Assembly: GCA_903929755.1 (NCBI GenBank)
Contig: CAIYVZ010000048.1
Span: 1-36,408, forward strand
Direction of reading: 5' to 3'
DNA from: an uncultured Acidobacteriia bacterium
GTDB lineage: Bacteria > Acidobacteriota > Terriglobia > Bryobacterales > Bryobacteraceae
DNA: 36,408 bases
Below are positions 18,006 through 26,464 of the stretch, one piece after another (the first letter of the stretch is position 1; the number at the start of each line of letters is the position of its first letter). Below the pieces are notes generated by a model. It was not told the origin of the DNA, ran no database searches, and saw only the letters and a program-made list of their open reading frames with translations. A program made the translations under genes and the position numbers.

Positions 18006-18855
18006 TTAGGCTGCTTTGGGCAGGGAACGCGGGGTGACGGGCGGGAAATTAAAGCCGCCGCGCCAGGGTTCGGAGTTATCCCAGTTGTTGCGCTTGTAGA
18101 AACGGGCGGATTCGAGGGCTTCGCGGCGTTTGATGACCTGGATGAGATTGGTGGGTGAAAAAACAAAGCCACCGACCTGAATTCTGTCATCTTCGTGGAG
18201 TTCTTCGCCGTTCATAACTGATTGACATAACAGAAGTTCGGCCTCATCACGGGCCTGCGCCTCGAGAGCCCTGCGTACCTGCTGGAGCTCTTCGAGGCGC
18301 TTTTCATTGAGGGTGATGACGCGGCGGATGCGGGATTCGTAGAGGGTGATGAGGGTAAAACCATGGTTCGCGTCGCGCCAGGTTTTGGCTTGCGTGATGG
18401 CGGCGTCGACTTCGGGGGAGTTGGTGTCGAGGTCGCCTTCATGTTCGTGGTGGCCGAGGCCGTAGGTGTTGTATTCGATGGCGCGGGAGCGGTTGAGACG
18501 CCAGTGGTCCTGCGCGATGGAGATGGCGTACTGGGTTTCGAAGGGACCGACGGGGGCGAGGGTATCGAGGAAGCCCTTTTCGAAAGTATTGTAGGCGAGG
18601 CGGTCGGCGTCATTCATGACGTAGAACTGTCCGGTGAGGCCGTGACGACCAGAAACGTCGGCACGCGCCCTGCTTCAGTGGGGATAACCAGAAACGGTGT
18701 CAAGGACCGGACTTGAGGGCATTCATAGCGGCGCGGACTTTGCCCGCCTCGGATTTGGGGCCGGTGGAGAAGAGGGAGTTGGCTATGTTGGCCAGGAGTT
18801 AGGATTGGGAGATTTCCGGGGTGTTGTTGGTGGGGTTCTGCGCTTTGTTGGACAT
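18006..18855 (-). pseudogene. Disrupted acidobacterial conserved hypothetical gene
   Basis: The intact frame 18006-18617 (203 residues, with a helical central region rich in Arg, Glu and Gln) lacks the family's normal beginning. That beginning lies upstream in other frames. An ATG at 18855 behind an AGAGGT site encodes MSNKAQNPTNNTPEISQS, then a TAA, then ANSLFSTGPKSEAGKVRAA and MNALK. Proteins with STGP(K/R)T.EGK.....NALKHGLTG starts are common in Acidobacteriota, as I recall them. After MNALK about 64 foreign bases intervene, and the sequence resumes as RHGLTGQFYV directly before the MNDADR start. So the gene carries one nonsense codon and one insertion that shifts the frame. Translation from 18617 has no ribosome-binding site. 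The function of the family is not known to me. Confidence 0.75.
18648..18711. mobile_element. Short insertion, possible IS-end remnant
   Basis: These roughly 64 bases interrupt the NALK / RHGLTG junction of the broken gene. They contain two copies of ACCAGAAACG (18648-18657 and 18687-18696 region) flanking a GC-rich core and the stretch CAGTGGGGATAACC. Repeated short motifs like this occur near the ends of some insertion sequences. No transposase and no target-site duplication are visible, so the origin is uncertain. Confidence 0.35.
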
Positions 18856-19034
18856 CGGGTTACCTCTTTTCGGGGAAGGTTGGATTTTGGTTTCCCTGGT
18901 TTGAGAGATAACATTGGGGGCGTGCAGGATCCGCCCGATGGACCTCGTATGCCATTGAAGACAAGGCGAAAATAAAGTTGTCTGGAGTGTTATCGGGGGA
19001 ATTTAAGTGGGACTGGCTGGTTCCGCGAATGGGG

Positions 19035-19268
19035 TTAGGCTGCTCGGCTGGGTTGCTTGCGGCTACTCAGTCTGGCCTGCACGTTCCGGTTTAGGTTGTC
19101 CACCATGGACTCCGTCAGCATCTCGTCGTATTCCTTGAACGGAAGCGCCTTCGCTACCTGACGGCGCTCCGCCGGGTCCTGGATCGCGCGGAATGCCTCC
19201 AGTCGCTTCCGGGGCGGAAGTGCCGAGAGTTGCGCGATAGACTGATTCAGAGATTCGTCCGGCAGCAT
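19035..19268 (-). CDS. Small out-of-frame ORF overlapping the zeta-toxin gene end
   Basis: A 77-codon frame starting MLPDESLNQSIAQLSALPPR lies mostly inside the 3' end of the zeta-like gene, in another frame, and ends 28 bp beyond it. It reads like a real protein: helical, charged, with AFRAIQDPAERRQVAKA, LPFKEYDEMLTESMVDNLN and G/C-ending codons. In the same DNA the zeta frame becomes Gly/Pro/Arg-rich and uses many A-ending codons. Two explanations fit: an overlapping small gene, perhaps a partner or antitoxin, or the true C-terminus of the zeta protein displaced by a frameshift. A weak GGA lies about 9 bp before the ATG. I recognise no family. Confidence 0.45.
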   Translation of the reverse strand: MLPDESLNQSIAQLSALPPRKRLEAFRAIQDPAERRQVAKALPFKEYDEMLTESMVDNLNRNVQARLSSRKQPSRAA

Positions 19269-20136
19269 ATTCTTTGTCCAGTGCAGCCCGAAGTTGGGGG
19301 CGCAGGTCTTTCGTAGAATACCTGATTTTGGCAGTGTTTTCAAGCGGCATGGGGCGAGAGCCTTCGGCCAGGCGGCTGTTATCGATGGCAGAGAACCGCA
19401 CATCCGGGTCATTCGCGTACCTCCTGATGAGGTATCCAAAGTTCTCCGCCGCGTCGCGGTACATCCGCGCGTGGGCATCCAGTCCGACTACTCGACCCTC
19501 GTCCATTGCACGGGGAAGGACGCCCCCTGTCAGTGCCTCCACAGGGTTACGGTGAACGAAGACGATCCGAACCTGATTGCCAGCTGCCTTGGCCGCTTCG
19601 ATCTTCTGGACGCTGGATTTCTTGCTGCCGAGGTTACTGTCATACACAAACTGGCCATCGGGTAATTCTGGGTTGCTGGCCAGTGCGGTTGTTTTTCCGG
19701 CTCCGGTCCCCCCCGCCGTCATCGTTACGACGGGACGCTTCTCCGGGTCGGGGTTACGCAGTGCCTCTTCGAACAGGTGGTCCGCCAAGTCTCCGGCTGG
19801 CTTCTGCGTAGCGCCGCTCAACCGTGTCCGTTCCTCGCGCGAACTGGCATACTGGGGCGAAACGATCTCACGGGCGTTGTCGGTGCTGATCTCGTTACCG
19901 AATTTCTTTCGGTAGGCAACAGCCAGTTCATCTCTGCTGGTGCGGACGGATTCCGCAGCTCGCCGCGCCACTTCATACTCACTCTCCGGGGCTGCATGAT
20001 GCGGTTCGGTCACTTTTTGCAAATCTGCCACTGGAGAACGTCCCGTTGCTGGCACGCCACGGGGTAGTCCTGGTGCCTGGGGTGTCCAGACATTGCGCCA
20101 TGCACATTCTCGTCCATAGCAAACGAACTTTACCAC
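19063..20136 (-). CDS. Zeta-toxin-like P-loop kinase
   Basis: A frame of 357 codons with a zeta-toxin/PezT-like core. Zeta toxins phosphorylate UDP-N-acetylglucosamine and block cell-wall synthesis; many relatives sit on mobile elements. The Walker A loop GGTGAGKTT is at about 142-150, after the strand PVVTMTA. Later segments (RIVFVHRNPVEALTGGVLPRA; GRVVGLDAHARMYRDA; FSAIDNSR) fit the family, as I recall it. Residues 50-130 form a helical N-terminal region. The GTG start at 20136 is uncertain, because the first 45 residues look poor and no ribosome-binding site is seen; the real start may be further in. The last 60 residues look unnatural and overlap another frame. No epsilon-type antitoxin lies upstream. 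Confidence 0.7.
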   Translation of the reverse strand: MVKFVCYGRECAWRNVWTPQAPGLPRGVPATGRSPVADLQKVTEPHHAAPESEYEVARRAAESVRTSRDELAVAYRKKFGNEISTDNAREIVSPQYASSREERTRLSGATQKPAGDLADHLFEEALRNPDPEKRPVVTMTAGGTGAGKTTALASNPELPDGQFVYDSNLGSKKSSVQKIEAAKAAGNQVRIVFVHRNPVEALTGGVLPRAMDEGRVVGLDAHARMYRDAAENFGYLIRRYANDPDVRFSAIDNSRLAEGSRPMPLENTAKIRYSTKDLRPQLRAALDKEYAAGRISESVYRATLGTSAPEATGGIPRDPGPGGAPSGSEGASVQGIRRDADGVHGGQPKPERAGQTE

Positions 20137-20502
20137 AACGTCAGAAAGTGTTCGAGAACTTAACCTGATTCAGGAGCAGGGATGGTAGGTGCTGGGCCGG
20201 TTGTGTAGGGGGGCGCGCACTGAACCGCAGCCTGCGACTTTCCGCCTGGGGACGCCGGCAGGAATCATTCTCTGGGGATGGGACGATTCAAAGCCGTGCG
20301 CTACACAGAGAACTAAGGGGTGCGCGACATAAAAGCCTCGACCGGCGAGGCAGGGGTGGGCACGGCTTGTATCGGCAGCGGTTTCGATGTATACGACAAA
20401 GGTCTGGCCCAAGGGGCAAGTCCACTGCGTCCTGTGGGGCGATTACTCTGCCGTCGAAGTGTGCGTTGAAAGCAATTATTTGGGGCTGCTTGTCTGATCC
20501 GG
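20137..20502. other. Intergenic stretch without a recognised gene
   Basis: This 366-bp stretch lies between the zeta-like gene and the restriction enzyme gene. Open frames here are short and carry no recognisable motifs. One 36-codon forward frame (20387-20497, beginning MYTTKVWPKGQVHC) is protein-like but has no ribosome-binding site and no continuation. It could be debris of a lost gene. No RNA gene or terminator is evident. Confidence 0.4.
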
Positions 20503-21765
20503 TTATGTCAGAGATTGTTTGGGTGAAGCGGGGTCGTTCGAAGATGAGAGCTTGCGAAGCTGGCGGTCTCGGACGAGGCGGATGAAGGTGTCGAGGTCTA
20601 TGAGGTGGGGGAGCTGATCGGCGGCGTAGGTGGCTTGTAGCTTTCGGGGGATGACGAGCTGGAGGTTGTGCTGTTGCATTTCCCTGGTCTGGTCCTTGCT
20701 GATGGCGGCTTCGAGGGTGAGGAGGTGCTTGGCTTCGATGCGTTTGGCTTCGGCGAGGACCTGCCGCCAGCGATCTTTGCAGGTACTTTTCACTCCCAGC
20801 ATGGTGAGGAGGCGGGCGTCGACGTGTTCATCCCGGTAGTGTTTGCCGCTGGGGAACAGGAAGTCGGGTTTGGCTTTGCCTTCGGTCAGGGCGGCCCGAT
20901 CACAGAGAATGTTGTTCTGGGTGAAGACCACTTCGAGGTGATTTTCGAGGGCGAGGCCAACGCGGCTTTTTCGGCGGTTCAGGACGGAGAGCGCGAACTG
21001 GAGGAAGCCTTCGGTATCTTCGTTGAAGCCTCGGGACAGGCGCTCAGCGAGGAGGTGTTTCTCCAGGGTCCGGAAAAGAAGTTCTTCGCGCTCCATCCAG
21101 ATGAGGAGGGCGGCATCGGGATCTTCATGCGCGGTCACTTCCGGCACGGTTGATCTGGCGTATGCGGAGAAAAGCCGGGTTGTGGGGAAGGTGCCGCCGA
21201 ATTTCTCCAGCATTTTGTGGAGCCAGGCTTCGTCAGTTGTTTCGACGATGATGCCGATTTGCTCCAGAATGAAGGTGGAGGCGAACTGGATACGGTCCTG
21301 TTCGGTGTCCAGTTCCTCGCGAATTGAAAAGCCCTGCAGGGTGGCGCGTGGAACGCTGAAAAGCCACTGGATTTGGCTGGCGATGGTGGAACGCGCCTGC
21401 GCAACGAGGACGAGGACTGAGCCATCGGGGCGTTTGCCGATCACGATCAGATCGCCTTCGGCCGCGGATTGGGAGACGGCTGTGGTGGGGAAGTAGAGCC
21501 GGTGCTCGGTGCGGGTGCGGTGCCGGAGTCGGGCGTCGTACCAGGTTACGGTGGCATCTTCGACGACAGGGGCGTCATCGCCGCCGGTGAGATAGATAAA
21601 CCTGGCTGGAAAGATGTGTTTTTCGCGAGCGCGGCCGAAGACCCGGATGAGGTCCTGATTGCCGTTGAATTCATGCTGGTGACTGCGGGCCAGATCGGCC
21701 TCGACGGCGCTCAGCGTCTTGATGGCGATTGCAGCAAAGAATTCCGAGAGGTAGCCAGCTTTCAT
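20503..21765 (-). CDS. EcoRII-type restriction endonuclease
   Basis: A 420-residue type II restriction enzyme of the EcoRII family, which cuts at CCWGG-like sites and in EcoRII is type IIE, needing a second effector site. The frame extends upstream to 21960 but overlaps the methylase. The ATG at 21765 lies 5 bp after the methylase stop and begins MKAGYLSEFFAAIAIK. The N-terminal half (about 1-240) would be the effector-binding domain. The C-terminal EcoRII-C domain has the PD-(D/E)XK-like active site: Asp301 in KPDFLFPSGKHY and Lys326/Lys330 in LGVKSTCKDRWRQVL, a hallmark stretch of this family. All appear intact. The operon order is methylase first, then nuclease, the safe order for host protection. 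Exact recognition sequence is inferred. Confidence 0.9.
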   Translation of the reverse strand: MKAGYLSEFFAAIAIKTLSAVEADLARSHQHEFNGNQDLIRVFGRAREKHIFPARFIYLTGGDDAPVVEDATVTWYDARLRHRTRTEHRLYFPTTAVSQSAAEGDLIVIGKRPDGSVLVLVAQARSTIASQIQWLFSVPRATLQGFSIREELDTEQDRIQFASTFILEQIGIIVETTDEAWLHKMLEKFGGTFPTTRLFSAYARSTVPEVTAHEDPDAALLIWMEREELLFRTLEKHLLAERLSRGFNEDTEGFLQFALSVLNRRKSRVGLALENHLEVVFTQNNILCDRAALTEGKAKPDFLFPSGKHYRDEHVDARLLTMLGVKSTCKDRWRQVLAEAKRIEAKHLLTLEAAISKDQTREMQQHNLQLVIPRKLQATYAADQLPHLIDLDTFIRLVRDRQLRKLSSSNDPASPKQSLT

Positions 21766-21770
21766 GTAGC

Positions 21771-23039
21771 TTACGCGAAGAGGGGGAGTTCGAGGACGCC
21801 GGTCTCTTCGTATTGCTTGAGCGCCCGAATGTGGGGTTCCATGAACCGGGCTACCGCTGTGACGACGGGAACGACGATACTGTTGCCGAACTGCTTGTAA
21901 GCCTGGGTGTCGGAGACGGGGATTTTGAAGGTGTCGGGGAAGCCCATGAGGCGGGCGCATTCGCGCGGGGTGAGGCGGCGGGGATTTTGGCCCTTGCCGC
22001 GGCTGACGAGGATTTCGGACCCGTCCTTGTAATAGCGGGCGGAGAGGGTTCGGGCGACCGAGTCTTTATCGACCAGACCGAAGCCGAAGCCGTTGCCGGC
22101 CTTGCGGTGTTTTTCGGCGTAGGCCTGGAGGTAGGCCCAGAGCTTATCGGTGAGGGTGTACTTGGGGTTAACGGTTGCAGCGGGGCCGAGGGTGAAGGGT
22201 TCTTCGGCGGGTTCGGCGCCGTCCTCGGGGTGGAGGATGGTGCGGAGAAGGGGGCGGTCGGGGGGGAGTTGGAGATCGGCGAAATTGAAGCCGGTGGGGT
22301 CTCGGAAGCCGACGATCAGGATGCGTTCGCGGTGCTGGGGGACGAAGTGTCCGGCGTTGACGACGCGGGTCTCGACGTGATAGCCGAGTTCCTCTCTGAG
22401 CGTGTTACAGATGACGCGGAAGGTGTTGCCGCGATCGTGGCTGGTGAGGTTTTTGACGTTTTCGAGGAGAAAAGCCTTAGGGCGTTTTTGGGCGATGATG
22501 CGGGCAACGTCGAAGAACAGGGTGCCCTGGGTTTCGCATTCGAAGCCGTGGGGGCGGCCGAGGGCGTTCTTCTTACTGACGCCGGCGATGGAGAAGGGCT
22601 GGCAGGGGAAGCCGCCGATGAGGACGTCGTGGTCGGGGATGGAGTCGGCGGCAACCTGGGTGATGTCGCCGGCGAAGTTTTCTTCATCGAAGCCGTAGTT
22701 TTCGACGTAGGTTTTCTTTGAGAAGGGGTTCCACTCGCTGGTGAAGATGCAGGTTCCGCCAGCCTGTTCGAAGCCAGCGCGGAGGCCTCCAATTCCGGCG
22801 AAGAGGTCAATGAAGGTAAAGCGGCTGGGTTGGTTGGCGGGGCGGGCCGCGGTGTTGATGATTTCGCGGAGGGCAGGGGCAACCAATTGGGGGCATTCGG
22901 TCTCGCCGGACTCCCAGCGGGCAATGGTTCTGCGATTGACGTCGAGGCGGGTGGCGAGATCCTGTTGGGTCAAGAGCTCCCGGGCGCGGGCGAGCAGGAG
23001 GAGGGGCGGTTGCGAATCAGAGCTTGGAACCCTAGGCAT
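21771..23039 (-). CDS. Dcm-like DNA (cytosine-5) methyltransferase with N-terminal HTH
   Basis: A 422-residue C5-cytosine methylase that would protect host DNA from the adjacent EcoRII-like nuclease. Residues about 12-60 form an XRE-type helix-turn-helix ([25 protein letters not shown]). Methylase motifs follow in order: [16 protein letters not shown] (76-90), [11 protein letters not shown] with catalytic Cys146, VI ENVKNL (193-198), [14 protein letters not shown] (235-244), [13 protein letters not shown] and [12 protein letters not shown]. The methylase is complete. EcoRII and SsoII-type methylases use such N-terminal regions to repress their own transcription, so this one probably does too. 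A palindrome on its promoter supports this. CCWGG specificity is inferred from the paired nuclease. Confidence 0.93.
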   Translation of the reverse strand: MPRVPSSDSQPPLLLLARARELLTQQDLATRLDVNRRTIARWESGETECPQLVAPALREIINTAARPANQPSRFTFIDLFAGIGGLRAGFEQAGGTCIFTSEWNPFSKKTYVENYGFDEENFAGDITQVAADSIPDHDVLIGGFPCQPFSIAGVSKKNALGRPHGFECETQGTLFFDVARIIAQKRPKAFLLENVKNLTSHDRGNTFRVICNTLREELGYHVETRVVNAGHFVPQHRERILIVGFRDPTGFNFADLQLPPDRPLLRTILHPEDGAEPAEEPFTLGPAATVNPKYTLTDKLWAYLQAYAEKHRKAGNGFGFGLVDKDSVARTLSARYYKDGSEILVSRGKGQNPRRLTPRECARLMGFPDTFKIPVSDTQAYKQFGNSIVVPVVTAVARFMEPHIRALKQYEETGVLELPLFA

Positions 23040-23046
23040 CTATGCA

Positions 23047-23078
23047 GACAGTATGTCGCATTTGTGTCCCTTTGTCTA
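23047..23078 (-). promoter_or_regulatory. Restriction-modification operon promoter with operator-like palindrome
   Basis: On the minus strand TAGACA (23073-23078) and CATACT (23050-23055) are separated by 17 bp, a fair sigma-70-type promoter. The start codon lies only about 10 bp past the -10 element, so the mRNA would be almost leaderless. A GACA-TAC-TGTC inverted repeat (23047-23057) covers the -10 hexamer and is a plausible binding site for the methylase's helix-turn-helix domain. Confidence 0.5.
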
Positions 23079-23180
23079 GATTGGGGGGCAGAAAGTGGCG
23101 GTCCCATTGCTGTAGCGTGCCGCTTACTTACGTGCGCGGTTCGGTAGGGCGGTGGGGGGGCGAGGGCGAGGCGTAGGGTT

Positions 23181-24074
23181 TTACGCGTGGACTAAGGATT
23201 CGGTGACGCGGGAGGCGAGGTCGTCGAAGGTGACGATTTCGTAGAGGCTGGGGTCGGACATAATTTTGGAGACGAGGGCGGTATGCATGGCGTGGCCGGC
23301 GCGTTCGGCGATTACGTGGCCGAGGAGGGGGCGGCCGATGAGGGCGAGGTCTCCGATGAGGTCGAGGGCCTTGTGGCGGCAACATTCGTCGGGGAAGCGG
23401 AGGCCTTCGGGGTTCATGACCTTGCCTTCGGAGGAGAAGCAGACGGCGTTGGCGAGGGAGGCGCCGCGGATGAGGCCCATTTCGCGGAGCTGGTCGAGCT
23501 CCTTTTCGAATCCGAAGGTGCGGGCGGGGGAGAGTTCGCGGGCGTAGTTCTCTGGGGTGACGTCCATCTCGATAGAGTGCTTGCCGATGGGGGCGGGGAA
23601 GTCGATGTCGCAGGTGAGGCGGAAACCGTCGTGGGGGAGGATGGAGATGCGCTTGCGACCTTCCTCGACGGTGACGGGGCGGCGGATGCGGAGGTAGCGG
23701 CGTTTGCGGCGGAGCTGGCGGATGCCGGCGGTGCGGAGCATATCGACGAAGGGCTTGCCGCTGCCATCGACGATGGGGACTTCGAGGTTGTCGAGTTCGA
23801 GGGCGACGTTGTCGATGCCGAAGCTGTAGAGGGTGCTGAGGAGGTGTTCGGTGGTGGAAATGAGGACGCCCTGGCGCATGAGGCTGGTGGCGTAGCTGAC
23901 GCGGGCGACGTGTTTGTAGCTGGCGGGGATGGTGAAATAGTCGAGGTCGGGGCGGCGGAAAACGACACCGGTGCCGGCGGGGGCGGGGGTCATGCGCAGC
24001 TTTACGGGGACACCGCTGTGTAAACCGACGCCGGAAACTTCTACCGGGCGCTCAATGGTTGTCTCAAACTGCAT
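23181..24074 (-). CDS. lpxC: UDP-3-O-acyl-N-acetylglucosamine deacetylase
   Basis: A 297-residue zinc enzyme for the committed step of lipid A synthesis, showing a Gram-negative envelope with lipopolysaccharide. Zinc ligands are His77 in STTEHLLSTL and His234/Asp238 in CRHKALDLIGD; the catalytic His261 is in ERAGHAMH. The start VSGVGLHSG is the usual LpxC opening. The usual Asn after the GHA motif is replaced (GHAMHTALV), a minor deviation. A GGAG site precedes the ATG by 8 bp, and a TATAAT hexamer lies upstream. The gene stands alone; no other lpx genes are nearby. Its coding strand is unusually C-rich because the + strand here is extremely G-rich. Confidence 0.95.
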   Translation of the reverse strand: MQFETTIERPVEVSGVGLHSGVPVKLRMTPAPAGTGVVFRRPDLDYFTIPASYKHVARVSYATSLMRQGVLISTTEHLLSTLYSFGIDNVALELDNLEVPIVDGSGKPFVDMLRTAGIRQLRRKRRYLRIRRPVTVEEGRKRISILPHDGFRLTCDIDFPAPIGKHSIEMDVTPENYARELSPARTFGFEKELDQLREMGLIRGASLANAVCFSSEGKVMNPEGLRFPDECCRHKALDLIGDLALIGRPLLGHVIAERAGHAMHTALVSKIMSDPSLYEIVTFDDLASRVTESLVHA

Positions 24075-24100
24075 GGTTTGGCTCCATGTGCATCACCTAA

Positions 24101-24106
24101 ATTATA
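24101..24106 (-). promoter_or_regulatory. Probable -10 element of lpxC
   Basis: A perfect TATAAT is read on the minus strand 27 bp before the lpxC start, preceding a GGAG ribosome-binding site. No convincing -35 hexamer is found 16-18 bp further upstream. Confidence 0.42.
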
Positions 24107-24272
24107 CTACTCCCTTTGATGCGCGGAGAGTTTGTAAATCCTTGAAAAAGAACGGGCTAAGAGGTTGAGTGGAGTCTACAAAGAGCCACGAAGTGTGGTT
24201 TTTTTGCGACAAACGGGTTGGGGAAGGAAAGGGGTGAGTTGCAATTCCTGTTCAGTTCAGGCACCATGGAAA

Positions 24273-24297
24273 GTTTTCACCCCTGCGACGTGAAAAC
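24273..24297. repeat. Inverted repeat upstream of the DHH gene
   Basis: GTTTTCAC (24273-24280) and GTGAAAAC (24290-24297) are perfect 8-bp arms around a 9-nt centre. They lie 62 bp before the DHH-family start codon. This could be a regulator site or a leader hairpin. The rest of the gap after lpxC (24107-24358) shows nothing else I recognise. Confidence 0.4.
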
Positions 24298-24358
24298 CCA
24301 CGCAGATAGCAAGTAACGCAGATTCCAAGAAAAGCCAGGCAGCGAAAAAAGTTAACCC

Positions 24359-25333
24359 ATGCGGGTACGAGTCCTTTATCACGACCATTGTTTTGACGGC
24401 GCGGCATCTGCTGCGTTCTTCAGCCGCTTTATCGCCGGCGCGGTCCACCCAGGCGCAGAGTTTGTTTATACGGGGATGGCGCATCGCGCGTCGCAGATAT
24501 TTGAGGAGAGTCTGTTTGATGGCGAGGAAAACGCCATTGTGGACTTCAAGTATTCGAACAGCGACCAGCTGACGTGGTGGTTTGATCATCACCAGAGCGC
24601 GTTCCTGTCGAAGGAAGATGCGGAGCATTTCCGGACGCATCCATCGCCCCGGAAGATGTTTGACATCACGTATAAGAGCTGCACGCACTATATCCGGACG
24701 ATGTCGGCGGAGAAGTGGGGCTTTCGGGCGGAGGATCTGGACGACCTGGTGCACTGGGCGAACATCATCGACGGCGCGCAGTACACGGATGCGCAGACGG
24801 CGGTGGAGTTGGGCGCTCCGGCGATGAAGCTGACGCTGGTGATTGAGGGGTCGAAAGGCTCAGAACTGGTGCAGCACATTATCCGGCTGATGCAGAGGAT
24901 GCCGCTGGCCGAGATTATTGAGCGGCCGGAGGTGCAGGAGGTTTATCAGCCGCTGTACCAGAGGCATTTGCGGTCAGTGAACGTGATTCGGGAGCAATCC
25001 ACCGAGAAGGCCGGCGTGATCACGTTTGACCTGACGGGGCATGACCTGGAGGGGTACAACAAGTTCATTCCGTATTACCTGCATCCGGCGGGTGTTTATA
25101 CGGTGGCGGTGAGCCCTTCGACGTTCCGGACGAAGATTTCGGTGGGGTCGAATCCGTGGGCTCCGGTGGAGCCTGAGCATAACCTGGCGAACATTTGTGA
25201 ACGCTATGGTGGCGGCGGACATGCACGGGTGGGGGCGATCAGCCTGGAGCCGGGGCAGGTGGACGAGGCGCGGCGGATTGCGGCGGAGATTGCGGAAGAA
25301 CTGAGCGGGCCGGTTGGGGTCACGGTTGGTTGA
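24359..25333 (+). CDS. DHH-family phosphoesterase-like protein
   Basis: A 324-residue protein with the DHH/DHHA1 layout of bacterial phosphoesterases that act on oligonucleotides, cyclic dinucleotides or related phosphates. The first metal motif is HDHCFDGAASAAFF (about 8-21). An acidic strand follows (NAIVDFKYS). The DHH signature is FDHHQSAF near 75-82. The C-terminal DHHA1 glycine loop is YGGGGHARVGAI near 279-290. It differs from RecJ and NrnA in length and in the inserted helical middle. The metal-binding residues appear present, so activity is likely, but the substrate is not known. It begins with ATG and a weak ribosome-binding site, and is followed 18 bp later by an oxidoreductase gene, suggesting co-transcription. 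Confidence 0.8.
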   Translation: MRVRVLYHDHCFDGAASAAFFSRFIAGAVHPGAEFVYTGMAHRASQIFEESLFDGEENAIVDFKYSNSDQLTWWFDHHQSAFLSKEDAEHFRTHPSPRKMFDITYKSCTHYIRTMSAEKWGFRAEDLDDLVHWANIIDGAQYTDAQTAVELGAPAMKLTLVIEGSKGSELVQHIIRLMQRMPLAEIIERPEVQEVYQPLYQRHLRSVNVIREQSTEKAGVITFDLTGHDLEGYNKFIPYYLHPAGVYTVAVSPSTFRTKISVGSNPWAPVEPEHNLANICERYGGGGHARVGAISLEPGQVDEARRIAAEIAEELSGPVGVTVG

Positions 25334-25351
25334 TTTGCAGTCAGGTGATTT

Positions 25352-26404
25352 GTGCCGGTAGTTGCTGCTGACGCGCTGATTGCGTGGTCAGAGAAGGCTC
25401 TGGTGGCGGCTGGGGTGCGTGAGGACCATGCATCGCTGGTGGCGCGGTCTTTGGTGGCGGCGAATCTGCGGGGGGTGGATTCGCACGGGATTCATTTGCT
25501 GGCGAGTTACCTGGACCAGATAGCGGCGGGGGATGTAGACCCGCGGGCGACGGGCGAGGTGGTGTCGGAGCAGGGTGGATGCCTGGTTTATGACGGCCAG
25601 AACGGGCTGGGACAGGTTGTTTCGGACATTTGCGTGTCCCATGCTGTCCGACTGGCGGACGCGCACGGTGTGGCGATTGTGACGGCACGGGAGTCGAACC
25701 ATTTCGGGTCGGCGGCGTGGTGGGCGCGGCGGATGGCGGAGACGGGGAAGCTTGGGCTGGCGTTCTGCAATGCTTCGCCGATTGTGGCACCGTGGCAGGG
25801 CAAAGAGGGGCGGTTCGGGACGAATCCGATCTGCATGGCGGTACCGGTAGGGCGGCGGGAGCCGTGGCTGCTGGATATGGCGACGACGACGGTGGCTGCG
25901 AACCGGATTTTCAAGGCCTATAACAATCGGGAGCCGGAGATTCCTGCTGGTTGGGCGATGGACAAAGCCGGGATTCCGACGACGGACACGGATGCGGCTT
26001 ATGCGGGGCTGCTGATGCCTTTGGGGGGGTACAAGGGGTCGGGGCTGGCGATGATGGTGGAGATTTTGTGCGGGGTGCTGAGCGGGGGCGCCATGTCGAC
26101 GGAGCTGGGCGGGTTGCGGGTTCGGGGGAAGCGGTTCCGGGCGAGCCAGACGTTTTTGGCGATTGATGTGATGCGGATGCAGCCGGAGTTTCGGGAGCGG
26201 GTGGACTGGTTGATTGATGAGGTAAAGTCGGCGGCCCCGGCGGCTGGGTTTGATGAGGTGTTGGTGGCGAATGAGCCGGAGTTGCGGATGGAGCGGCACC
26301 GGCGGGAGTTTGGATTGCCGATTCCGGACGGGACGTGGGGTGGGTTGATGAAGTCGGCTGGGGTGTTTGGGGTGGAAGACGGGCCGGTCGTGTTGAGAGC
26401 TTAG
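25352..26404 (+). CDS. Malate/L-lactate dehydrogenase-family oxidoreductase (Ldh2)
   Basis: A 350-residue NAD(P)H-dependent oxidoreductase of the Ldh2 (YlbC/ureidoglycolate/sulfolactate) family. This family is unrelated to the Rossmann-fold lactate dehydrogenases and reduces 2-oxoacids. Typical landmarks are the VDSHGIHLL catalytic His motif (about 42-50), ARESNHFGSAAWWA (near 110-123), RFGTNPICMAVP, LDMATTTVAANRI and GGYKGSGLAMMVEILCG. Length and motif order are normal. The start is GTG at 25352, behind a CAGGTGA ribosome-binding site. The particular substrate cannot be deduced. It ends 60 bp before a toxin-antitoxin pair. Confidence 0.9.
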   Translation: MPVVAADALIAWSEKALVAAGVREDHASLVARSLVAANLRGVDSHGIHLLASYLDQIAAGDVDPRATGEVVSEQGGCLVYDGQNGLGQVVSDICVSHAVRLADAHGVAIVTARESNHFGSAAWWARRMAETGKLGLAFCNASPIVAPWQGKEGRFGTNPICMAVPVGRREPWLLDMATTTVAANRIFKAYNNREPEIPAGWAMDKAGIPTTDTDAAYAGLLMPLGGYKGSGLAMMVEILCGVLSGGAMSTELGGLRVRGKRFRASQTFLAIDVMRMQPEFRERVDWLIDEVKSAAPAAGFDEVLVANEPELRMERHRREFGLPIPDGTWGGLMKSAGVFGVEDGPVVLRA

Positions 26405-26464
26405 TCTTGTAGTGGTTCTGGCGTTATGGTACCTGGTGCTATAGAATCAGGGATGTGAGGAACG

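Noticed and set aside
18677-18685. TTATCCCCA (minus strand), one mismatch from a DnaA box
   Set aside because: A single copy inside the insertion in a pseudogene, with no cluster; expected by chance.
20170-20412. An 80-codon minus-strand frame
   Set aside because: No ribosome-binding site, no domain and unnatural composition (Pro, His, Arg and Cys).
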